Shown in pieces: positions 55,461-64,000 of a stretch of 64,000 bases of DNA (positions are counted from its first letter, which is position 1; every line of letters begins with the position of its first letter). The DNA comes from Trogon surrucura (lineage: Eukaryota; Chordata; Aves; Trogoniformes; Trogonidae). The position numbers and the translations under genes are program-made. The notes beneath the pieces are model-generated. The model saw only the letters and a program-made list of their open reading frames with translations, was not told the DNA's origin and did no database searches. The DNA lies in contig CM036642.1 of assembly GCA_020746105.1 (NCBI GenBank), forward strand, positions 5,611,501 to 5,675,500, in the 5' to 3' direction.

Positions 55461-56019
55461 CCCCTCTCTCCCCTCTCCCGCTTCGCCGCTGGAAAAGGCA
55501 GAGAGGAGCAGCTGGGACAGGGGTGCCCGGTGCCAGCGGGACGCCACGGCAGCAGTGGGCTGCCACCATCGCTTGGGAGGTCAGCCCAGCCCCCGGTCGC
55601 TGGGGCACCTCTCCTCCCGCTGCCGGGACAGCAGCGCGCGTGGGACAGCGCCTCGGGGAGCTTTGGCAAATATCAGTCCATGCACTCCCACAACACTTGC
55701 GTTAAGAGAGTTTTTGGCCGTGTTCGGAAGCTGCGCGAGCTCCGTTAGGCCTAATTGCGCGCAATTGCTGCTGGGTGTAGCTCGGCGGAAGGGGAGCAAA
55801 ACCGCTGCAGGTGCTGGCCACGGAGCCTGAGCTGGGCCTCACGGCTGCTGTGGGACATTTCCCTCCCCGTGCCACCGTTGAAGGGCCCACTGCATCCCTG
55901 GAAGGCTCCCGGGAAGTGTCCCAGCAGGGACAGGGCCCCAGATGCTCCGTTCGCAGCCAAGCTGGTGGTTCCCCGTTGGTGTGCGCGCGGTCGCGTGTAC
56001 ACAGCCGGTCTGTGTGGGG
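55461..56019. other. GC-rich spacer
   Basis: G/C-rich unique sequence. GCGCGCAATTGC near 55,758 is the only notable element. No gene. Confidence 0.4.
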
Positions 56020-56300
56020 CTTAATAAGGCGCATAATTTTCGTTCTTTCTCTTCCACTGTCACTTACTTCACTTTTATCCGCACGCAGAACTTCCTTCCT
56101 GCGCCCCCCATCCTCTTCTCTCAATAATGCTCTTCACTTTCAAATGCTAATAATCCGCAACACTAAAAGGCTTAGAAGTGGTTCTAGATTGTTTGATCTT
56201 TGCCCTGTGATCCACTTTCATCTTTCGGCTTTCAAATGTAACTTTGGATTTACTTTAACCTGTTAACACGCTCGGTACTCGCGGGCATGCGCTCTTGCCG
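56020..56300. promoter_or_regulatory. AT-rich island
   Basis: Contains TTAATAAGGCGC, ATGCTAATAATCC, GATTGTTTGATC and CTTTCAAATGTAAC. Complex, non-coding, sharp borders. Confidence 0.32.
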
Positions 56301-57024
56301 GGTTTTGTATTGGATCCGCCCAAACTCCGGCAGAGGTGGGGTCAAAGTTAAACTTCTGGACACCAACTTCTCAGAGCGGTCGGTCATCCAGGGTGGCCGA
56401 TACGGCGGGGATTTGTAATCCCCTCACTCATCGACGGTTCAAGAGGTGCTGCCCCGAGGACAGAGGACATGGTCCTACCTGATGGGGAGAGCAGGAAGGG
56501 CCCGGAGCCATCCCGGAGCTCTCTCGAGGGGTGTGACAGGCGGGGAGCCCTGCTCGTCCTTTCCCTTTTGCTATTTCGGCTCCAGAGAGAAGGGCTTTGA
56601 ACCCACCGCCGGGTCCCGGAGCTCCTCCAGACTGCCTCGTCCTTGTCGGGTGGAGACATCCGAGCCCTGGGGATGCCGTTACAACTTCATCTGCCGGGCA
56701 GCCAGCCCCGCCGCCCTCGCCAGGAGAGGCGGCCAGAGCGCCAGGCGATGTTCAGACATTAGGGAACGCCATAAATCAGAAAGCAGAAGTTATCGAGTGC
56801 TTCGCTAATGGACGTTTCCTTCCCCAGCATCCCCTCGCGGGCTCCCCGGGGGCACGGAGGCTGCTTCTGCGGGGGGGAAGCCAAGGGGAGCCTTGCCAAG
56901 GGCCGATCTGAGCTGGAAGATGTGCCGAGGAAGGAGGACACAAGGTGAGAGGGAGGCAGCGCGTCCCCGGACCCCGCCACCTCGCCTCTGCCGCTGGAGC
57001 GCACGCCGCAGCACTTCTGGAGGA
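56301..57024. other. GC-rich spacer
   Basis: G/C- and CpG-rich with a small A/T patch at 56,750-56,820. No gene. Confidence 0.4.
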
Positions 57025-57260
57025 GAAGCAAACTGTTTAATATTTAAACCCAGGCAGCCCAGGCAAAGCTGCTTTTCTTTTTTTATTTATCCTTTTAATT
57101 AAATGCCAATTAGAAAGGAAGAGAAGGGGGGGAAAAAAGACATTAAACACTTAAATACACACTACACCCAGGTTGCTCAAAGTTGCCATGAGCTAATTAG
57201 CTACTTAAGCGATCATTTGAAATTCCATATCAAACAATCCATAATCTGCCCCAAAAGCGG
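57025..57260. promoter_or_regulatory. AT-rich island with three homeodomain sites
   Basis: TTTAATTAAA palindrome (57094-57103), CCAATTAG (57106-57113) and the 12-bp perfect palindrome AGCTAATTAGCT (57191-57202) lie within 110 bp. GCGATCATTTGAAATTCC follows. No coding frame. Strong motif cluster. Confidence 0.43.
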
Positions 57261-57954
57261 CAGCTGCTGAGGAGAAGCCTTCGGCCTCCCTTGCAACAAG
57301 CGATCGGTGCCCACCCTCCTGGCCCGTGCCCAGGGACACCTGTCACCTCTCCTGCCTCCCGGGGAGGGGACGGCTCGGGCACCGGGACGTGGGTCTCTTC
57401 TGTCACCCACAGGAGAGCGGCGTGGAAAGAACGAGGCGCTCACTGGAGGCAGTGATTCAACCTCCACGCTCATCGAGTCGGCAGCGCCTGCACACCCAAC
57501 AGCCTCTTCCTCTCCCTTCTGCGAGATTTATTAATTATTGGTGCTGGCTCCTGCACAGAGGAGCACTTAATGGTGTCTGGAGGAGATGGGCGCGCTGCCG
57601 GAGGTGCTGGCCAGCCTCATGGTGCCAGTGGGGAGCCCTTCCCGTTCTCCTGCTCTCCTGTTCTGGATTGGTTTTCTGCTTTTTTTTTCTTTGGTGCTGG
57701 TGCTGGAGAAGCAACTTTTCCCAGGGCGGCCAGCAGCCCCTCACCTTGGGAAAACTGGGACGGGGCAGGGACAGAACTGGTGCTGCCAAAGCTCACAGCC
57801 TGGGCCAGGCCCCTTGAAGATGAAAGCTGGGTTTTTTTGCCATTAGAGAAAAAAAACGTGGCGAGAGGTGTTTTGAACGTGGGTTTGCCCTTCCGCTGCT
57901 TGCCGCCTGCAGGAGGGGTGCTGGGGCAGAGCACAAAGCGCCGGGAGCCGGCGC
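57261..57954. other. GC-rich spacer with one TAATTA
   Basis: TAATTA at 57532-57537 (TTATTAATTATTGG), otherwise G/C-rich. No gene. Confidence 0.4.
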
Positions 57955-58260
57955 GGCGTGCAGAGCTATTTATTAGTACTCGCACGTGTGCTAACATCGT
58001 TTCAAACTTCAGCCCTCATTTGCCTGCTACCAAACAGCAAAACAAAGCGAGCGAGAGGCTGTGAAGGGAGAGCATGTTCTAAATGCGCCGGGGAGAATTC
58101 AAAGGCACTTTAAAGTGGGGATGTGGTCTGGGGAAGAGTCTGTTTTCAATGCAGATTTGTTTTTGTTTGAATTAGTTGATGCTTATTTTAAGCTCCTGTG
58201 GCACATTGTCATCTCTGGATCGCTTGTTTTCCTGTGCCAAAGTCAACCTTAATTTCTCCC
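57955..58260. promoter_or_regulatory. AT-rich island with NKX2-type palindrome
   Basis: The 12-bp perfect palindrome CACTTTAAAGTG (58106-58117) holds two head-to-head AAGTG cores of NKX2 type. CACGTG is at about 57,978 and GAATTAGTTGATGC follows at about 58,170. Non-coding. Confidence 0.37.
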
Positions 58261-59794
58261 CTCCTTTCAAGAGGGAGCCGTGATTTTCCCTCTGCTGCAC
58301 AGAGCATCAGATGGGCAGGACAGACCCGGCTTCTCTAAGTAATGCTGACAAGATTACCTACTGATTGCCGGAGTAAAACGTTGCATTTCAACTAAAGCCG
58401 GGGCAGATGGTGGAGGAAAGCGCTGGAAACTTGTCTCTAATTCCTAGTGAAGGGCAAACCTCGCGGGGACCGGAGATTCGCTTTGGATAAGCCCAAAAAC
58501 TTTGGCTGCTTTTCTAAAGCTGATCTGGCGCTCCCGTGCAGGCAGAGCCGCACGGCGGCAGCCGGTCCCAGCGGCCGCCAGACCCCCCCCGGGGTCAGAC
58601 TCCACGGGACGGGAGCCGGCGTCAGGAAGCCCCTTCCCAGCAGGTACCGGCCAGAAGCTTCCACGGCACCTGCTGCAGCCTGGGAGGCTGCTGAGGCTGC
58701 TGGATGTGCTGGAGGGTTTCGAGCGCAGCTCTGCCCACCGCCCTCCCGCTCCCTCCGCCCCGTTTGCGATGCCTCTCCGGTCTCGTTTTTGTACTCGGCA
58801 CCAGCGTCTTTGAGTGTGGGCGCTTAATACATTATTGAAGGCAATAAAGCAAGCTCTTGACCTTTCCTTGAGCTTGCCCCAAGACACTCGCTCTTCTCCT
58901 CCTGCGCCTTGGTTGCTGGCCCCGTCACTCCTTCCCCTGCCCTGTTTCCCGTCACGCTCTCATCCACCTGGGTTTGCCAATTGTCCCTCAGCCCTGGCGA
59001 GGTGCGTGGGCGCGGGTCCCCACCGGCACCGGGGCAGGAGGACGGGCACCGTGTCCCCGTGTGTCCCCCGGCTCGGCTCAGCCCTCACAGGACTCCTCCT
59101 GCCCGGCTTCCTGGGGGCTGCCAGTCCCTGGGAGGGCGATTCTGCCCTCGCTGAGGCGGCAGCTGTAGCCGAACCACCTTTGCAGTTTAACAGGATTTTT
59201 TTGCAGCCTACGCAGCAGAGGCCAGCGCCGCTCATCACCTGCTGCTGTAATCTGCACCGTTAAGCCCCCAGCTCTGTGCAGAAAGCTTAACTTTGCTTTG
59301 CTTATTTGCCTTCGCTATTCCCTCGCATCCAGCGGCCGTATTTCAGGGAGGAAAAGTTAATCTTTTTTTCCCCCTGGCTCCAGACAAAGGCATTTCGGAT
59401 GAGATACAAATTGCTGGTGGAATTACCGGCTTGGAGCCTCAGCTGGGGAAGGCCACTTGAAAGAGTCCCCACCGACGGCAAGGCAGTCACTCGCACGAAG
59501 TGCCTGAGCCCCATGCGCTGAGCTTCTTCATCTTCACCAGGGTGTGGTTGGGGATTAAACCGAAAACCACCCTGAAAAGAGCAAAGCTTGGGAGGTGACT
59601 GGCGTGGCCGGGGAGCGCCTGGGCTGGGGAGACTCCTGAACCCCACGAGCCTTCCTGCCTCCTCCTCTCTGATGCCAATGGCGTTACAAGAGCTCCCCGC
59701 CACAGAGCTGGGGGGGCACAGCTGCAGCCAAGTGTCGCTGGGGCACAGGCTGCCCGCTGCGGCCAGCCCGGGGCTGCGGAGGGCTCTCACCTCA
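58261..59794. other. mostly GC-rich spacer
   Basis: Small A/T patches at 58,325-58,450, 58,805-58,870 (with AATAAAGC) and 59,265-59,420. No TAATTA, no gene, no repeat recognised. Confidence 0.45.
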
Positions 59795-60059
59795 TTAGCT
59801 CTCTTTATAAGTACCGTCTTGACAGATAAATGTCCAACTTCATGTGGAGGCGTGCTCTCCGGTGGAGCTGAAAAGTTATAGATGTGAGCTTTGTAGCTTT
59901 ATGAAAACGCTTTCCTACAGAACCTGAAATGACCGAGATTAGGTTGAATTAATACGTCCGGGTTTTTTTTTAATAAAGATTTCTAGCACAAGCATTTCAT
60001 AAAAATGCAAATCTCAGCTGAGATTTATAATTAGCAGAGATATGTGCGGAGCTAACAAA
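59795..60059. promoter_or_regulatory. AT-rich island with 18-bp palindrome composite
   Basis: A perfect octamer ATGCAAAT (60005-60012) overlaps an 18-bp perfect palindrome AAATCTCAGCTGAGATTT (60009-60026), whose centre is an E-box CAGCTG (60015-60020). TAATTA follows at 60028-60033. A perfect palindrome this long is expected about 0.25 times per 64 kb by chance. No ORF or repeat. Strong composite-element candidate. Confidence 0.45.
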
Positions 60060-60310
60060 TTATCAGCGCGGCCAAGCTCCCCGCAGATAATTGCACGCGT
60101 CTGCGCGCAGCGTCCCACCGCAGCCCCGAAGCTCGCGGGGAGCGCAGAGAAGCTGCACGGAGCTCCGCCGTAACGCGGGGTGCACAGGGACGTGGCAGCA
60201 TCCTCTGCCACCCTCGGAGGAGGAGGATGAAGGCCTCACCGTCTGTGCCTCCTCAGCAGGGCAGCGATGCCAGCGCCTCCGAACGAGGAGCGGAGAGCTG
60301 CGGCGATCCC
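60060..60310. other. CpG-dense segment
   Basis: CpG-dense right after the palindrome island, with CACGCG/GCGCGC clusters between 60,060 and 60,190. Possible unmethylated region. Confidence 0.42.
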
Positions 60311-60609
60311 CGGTGCAGCAGTCCTGCTCCCTCTGGGACAATCCCATCAGAAGAGATGAGCTGGCACCTGTTGATTTTTGCAGCATTTCACGGGTTCCTG
60401 AGCAGCCCCGGATCCTGGATGCCGCATCGAAGAGCTGCCAAAACACTTGTTGCTGTCGCTCTGAAGTTTTCGGGGAGGAGGTGAAGCGGGAAGGGGCAGG
60501 AAGCCTTTGGGGAGGGCTCCTCTTCTCCAGGCGGTCCTCCGCACGTGGCTGCAAGGCTTCATTTCTCTTCCCTTCTCTCTCTGCCACTTCTTCTGGAGGC
60601 CAGGAGGAG

Positions 60610-60725
60610 ACCCTGGTGGAATATTAACTCCGCGGTCGCCGAGCGATTATTTATTACAATCATTGCTTTCGGGTCCTTTGACTCCTCTCTGTTAATTAGA
60701 CTGCAGGGTGTAATAAACGTGATGG
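60610..60725. promoter_or_regulatory. AT-rich island
   Basis: TAATTA at 60693-60698, GAATATTAAC, GCGATTATTTATTAC and AATAAACG (about 60,712) in 115 bp. Candidate element. Confidence 0.32.
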
Positions 60726-60979
60726 ACAGTGCCCGGGCGCAGGAGGCAGGCAGCGGGAGCTGCTCGGGGAAGGCACGGAGGAGCGGCCACGCCAGGGACG
60801 GCGACCACCACCACAGCTGCAGGGACCCTCTGCACCGAAACGCTCACCCCAGCTCTGCCGGAGCCGTCCCGGCACCGCGGCGTGCCCGCAGGGGCGAAGG
60901 ATACTGTGCGTGCCCCAGGGCACCACGGGGCTGAGCAGAAGCCGGGCCCCGGGCAGAGCTGTCCTGCCCCTGCCCTGCG

Positions 60980-61150
60980 CTGGAGAAATATTACAAAAGG
61001 AAGGAGAAACAAGCTTATTTAAATGGAATTTGAATCTCCCCTGGGGACTCTTGCAGAAGCAGAATGTGAATAGCGCAGCGGAGAGCAGCTCTGCTCCGAC
61101 AGTTATTTAAAATTTAACCCCGCAGATGAAATAGATTCTTTTTTATGATG
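60980..61150. promoter_or_regulatory. weak AT-rich island
   Basis: A/T-rich patches with GAAATATTACAAAAGG, ATTTAAATGGAATTTG and TTATTTAAAATTTAACC. No homeodomain cluster. Confidence 0.24.
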
Positions 61151-62354
61151 ATAGAGCCCATGTTCGAGGTCCCCGAATGCCTCTCCCTCTGTGCAGCAGG
61201 TATGCCTTGGGGACTGACGCCAGCTGAAATACCACTGTTCTCTGGCGGCTCGTGCGTTTCCGCAGCAGCTCCCTCACTCCGAACTGCCTCGTTGGTCTCT
61301 CCGGGTGCCCCGGCCGGGCTCTCTCTGCTCTCGCCTGGGTTTTCCCAGGGACACGGGAGGTGAAGATGCCAGCAGGGACGAGCCAGTGTGTCGGACAGCT
61401 TCTGCTTTGAGTTTTGACTTCATTTTTTAAATTACCACTCAAAGCGCAAGGCTAGCGAGAGGAGAAGGAGTCCTGACATTTGTGTCACAAAAGGAAACCT
61501 TTTTGTTTCTTTGTTCTTGAAAGGCTGCCTTTTCTCCCGCTGCTACCTGTTGCTTTGAAGGGATTCAATGAAAGGAAGCTTCGGGATGACAGCACTGAAA
61601 CTGGAAGCTCTGCGAGGAGAGCAGCCATCACGGGTGAGAAATGTAAGTGTCTCACGAAACAGGAAAAAGATTTGGCATCATTAAGAGGGGCGAGCTTGCC
61701 TCTCGGCCCCGTAGCGCTGCGAAGCAGCCTGCGCAGAGCCACGCGCTGGGACGGGAGGGATTTCTCCATTGACGCTTTTCCCTACAGAGGACAGGGGATT
61801 TAATTAAATAAATGGGCTGATGAAGCGCTGCTTTTCTCCCCACGACAGGTCACAGGTTTGCTGCAGGAAGGCAAACACCACCGGATGCTTTCCTGAGCTG
61901 CATCACTCCGGCTCCGGCAGCCCGCGGACAACGTTTCTGGGTTATAGGGGTTGTCTTTGACAAACACGTGCCAGTCCTTTTTTCTGCCCTCGCTGTTTCA
62001 GTGAGTGCTTGGCACTATTTGAAGAACCCTGACAGGCTTCAAGACCTGAACTGGTCCCGCGCGTGGGAAGGAGGCCAGACGTGCAGCAACCCAGCAGCCT
62101 CAGCAACCTCCTCTTCCTCCTCCTCACACCCTGGGCAGGCAGCTCACCAGTCCCTGGCTTGGTGACATGACCAGAGATGGACAAAGCCATCGATCTCGGA
62201 GCAGTAAATCCGGGGTGGGAGCACGAGGCTGGGCTCCCCGGCACGGTGCCGTCCCCTGCAGCGGGACAATGCTGGAGATGGAAAAAGGCTCCAGTCTGGG
62301 GCCAGGGCTCCTCTGCAGTGCCACGGCGGGCAAGAGGGAAAGAGGCAGGCAGAA
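61151..62354. other. GC-rich spacer with one palindrome
   Basis: TTTAATTAAA at 61799-61808 (TAATTA core). Otherwise unique sequence of mixed composition. No gene. Confidence 0.42.
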
Positions 62355-62580
62355 CAAGAAAGAAAAGCTATTTTATTTCAGTGCAAAAGTATCCACTTTA
62401 AATACCCTTTTTATTACATTATCTGCATAGTAATACTAATAATAGATCTTGCTGGCAGTTCTAATGAGGCTGGAGAATATAAAGTTTCCAATAAAGTTAA
62501 TTGTTGCCTTTAACACTCTCATACATTTATACATGGTAAATCTTTAAAGAAAAAGCACTCGAGTTTTTCTCCATTAAACA
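62355..62580. promoter_or_regulatory. AT-rich island
   Basis: About 220 bp of A/T-rich sequence with ACTAATAATAGATC, CCAATAAAGTTAATTG and CATTATCTGCATAG. Complex and non-coding. Confidence 0.34.
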
Positions 62581-63054
62581 TTCAGGACCGGTCCACCCTT
62601 CGACAGGCCCAAAGCACATGCTCTGTCGGGTCAGTGGCTCTGCCAAAAAAGCCGAGTTCCCACTGCGAAAGCCTCCATCGCAGTGTGGAACCAGGGGCAG
62701 GAGGAAATTCTTCCTCCTTTGGAGACCGGGTTGACTGGATCTGAAGCGACCTTGTTTGCCCTGCGAAATCCTCCGGGGGCTGACGCAAGCAGGCAATCCT
62801 TTTCCTTTAGAGCTCTCTGTTAGGCAGTGGTTTAAAAAAACATTCAATAACCCTAAGCAGGACCTTTCTCAGAGTGAAAAAAAAACCCGTTTAAGGTTGA
62901 CCTGGAATGGAGCGTTTCCTGGACCGCTGGGAAAATCCCTGCTCAGCTGCTGGGGGCCCTCGGCTCTCCTCCCCCGGGGATGGGGCTCCCCTGCTCCGCG
63001 ACCGGGTGCGGGGGATCAGTGGAGGCTGCTGCCGGTGGCTGCGCCGGCGCTCCT
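62581..63054. other. spacer
   Basis: Mixed composition with an 8-9 base A run near 62,878. The part at 62,690-62,750 has a faint LINE/SINE-like look but I cannot assign it. No gene. Confidence 0.35.
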
Positions 63055-63320
63055 AACAGGTGGTTGGCTAATGAAGTGTGCTTTATGCACACAACACTGT
63101 TTTGCTCGGTGTAATTGCAGATTCCATATAAATAATTCACACGGAATTATTATACCGAGGACATCACCCGCCTCCTCATAATTTGCTTAACTGAAATAGG
63201 CTCTTTCATCACTGGCGGTGATTTGCTTTAAGACCGTGTACACACCATCCCTTACAGGCTGACTTCGGTGGAGATTACTGTAAATTTAATTAAGTTATGC
63301 AAATTGTTTGTCCACTCCGC
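63055..63320. promoter_or_regulatory. AT-rich island with TAATTA and octamer
   Basis: TAATTA at 63287-63292 and a perfect octamer ATGCAAAT at 63297-63304 lie within 18 bp. AAATAATTCACACGGAATTATT upstream contains an AATAATT/AATTATT inverted pair. Strong candidate element. Confidence 0.4.
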
Positions 63321-63739
63321 GGCGGAAGGGTGGAAGGCCGCTGGACCGTGCAGTCTGAGGGCAGGGAATGGGGGCAGTGAGCCCGACGCCTCTGAAAGAA
63401 GTGGATTATTATTAACAAGAAAGTAATAATGGTGACCGGCTTATGAACTTGTATGTCACGCCTTCTCCCGAGGGGAGTTCTCGTGCTTTTCCCCCGTGCG
63501 TACCGCAGCCCCGGGGGGGCTGGCATCGCCTCCTTCTCCGGGGGGGCACCTGCACTGGCGCCAGTCCCGCAGGCAGGGTTTGCTGGGGGGCGTTTGGCAC
63601 CCCTTGACGACTGCTGGAGGTCCCACCGGGACCCACCCGTGCCACCCGTCCTGTAGTGCTTGGCCACGGTTGCACATCGGAGGCATCCGGCTGCTCTCGC
63701 ATGAAACACCAACAGAGCTGGCCCCTTCCGTGTCATGAG
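63321..63739. other. GC-rich spacer
   Basis: G/C-rich unique sequence with one A/T patch around 63,400-63,425. No gene. Confidence 0.4.
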
Positions 63740-63812
63740 ATGGAATCACTCCATAAACATTAATTAAAAAGGAGGCTTTGCAACACCACCCCTCCCCAGC
63801 AGCAGATCGTGT
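63740..63812. promoter_or_regulatory. small AT-rich patch with TAATTA
   Basis: TAATTA at 63761-63766 in CATTAATTAAAAAGG, right before the MIR-like element. Weak candidate. Confidence 0.22.
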
Positions 63813-63916
63813 GATTATCCCCGTCTTATGATCCAAAAACTCCGGCACGGAGAGAATAAGCGACCTCTCCAAGGTCACTCAGCGTGTCGGTGACAGAGAT
63901 GGATTCAGAGCCCGGG
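63813..63916 (-). mobile_element. MIR-family SINE fragment (CORE-SINE)
   Basis: On the plus strand the order TTATCCCC, then GGCACGGAGAGAATAAGCGACC, then CCAAGGTCACTCAG, then ACAGAGATGGATTCAGAGCCCGGG (given here in parts) follows the reverse complement of the MIR consensus: GGGGATAA, GAGGCACAGAGAGGTTAAG-type, AAGGTCACACAG-type and GGATTCGAACCC-type blocks. It is therefore an antisense-oriented, diverged MIR copy of about 100 bp, an old amniote SINE. Ends are approximate; the tRNA-like head is missing. Confidence 0.75.
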
Positions 63917-64000
63917 AGGGGGCTTGAAAAAAATCTCCTTATCTTTATTTTTTATTGCGTTTAAAAATAAAACACAGTTATTAAATATCATAATACCCGT
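63917..64000. other. AT-rich end of window
   Basis: A/T-rich low-complexity stretch with AATAAAACACAG. It may be the start of another island outside the window. Confidence 0.25.

Noticed and set aside
62690-62750. Possible old LINE 3' UTR or SINE piece (GGAAATTCTTCC context)
   Set aside because: Resembles repeat-like phrases but I cannot place it in any family with confidence.
1-64000. CRISPR arrays, bacterial operons, phage or viral genes
   Set aside because: No spaced direct repeats, no ribosome-binding-site-led gene runs, no retroviral gag/pol/env or LTR pair seen; CR1 and MIR show vertebrate DNA.

Overview
The window looks like avian nuclear DNA. The main evidence is a young CR1 LINE at 22,263-23,228 that carries the end of the CR1 reverse-transcriptase ORF and the bird-type 3' tail of ATTCTGTG/ATTCTATG octanucleotides. 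Total repeat content is very low, with only five recognisable transposon pieces covering roughly 2.5% of the window. The background is GC-rich. Two decayed CR1 pieces and one MIR-like SINE piece fit an old amniote sequence. A non-avian archosaur cannot be fully excluded.

I find no host protein-coding exon, tRNA, rRNA or known ncRNA gene. Long open frames elsewhere are low-complexity Pro/Gly/Ala/Arg/Ser-rich frames of the kind GC-rich DNA produces by chance. The only coding-like frame is the CR1 ORF. The window is best read as one block of noncoding sequence, either intergenic or inside a very long intron.

Layout: the striking feature is a regular alternation of GC-rich spacers with 100-500 bp AT-rich islands, about one per kb. 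The islands are dense in homeodomain cores (TAATTA), POU octamers (ATGCAAAT), E-boxes and short palindromes. By eye I count about 46 TAATTA and 8 perfect octamers, against roughly 5-16 and 1-2 expected from base composition. The richest blocks are at 1.2-2.2, 8.2-12.4, 20.1-21.9, 32.6-38.9, 43.4-49.6, 50.0-53.7, 57.0-58.3 and 59.8-63.8 kb. A 9.5 kb stretch (21.2-30.7 kb) has no TAATTA and contains the young CR1. Several CpG-dense segments without any ORF (about 11.7, 33.5, 39.2, 50.5, 52.0 and 60.1 kb) lie next to the islands.

My interpretation is a cis-regulatory landscape (dense candidate enhancers) around a developmental transcription-factor gene on a GC-rich avian chromosome. The target gene is not in the window and I cannot name it. 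Island calls rest on composition and motifs only, because conservation cannot be tested here. I did not find a new protein system. The most notable local signals are an 18-bp perfect palindrome around an E-box flanked by octamer and TAATTA (60,005-60,033), three TTGAT elements at exact 10-bp spacing (47,406-47,430), and two directly adjacent CR1 3' ends (22,190-23,228).
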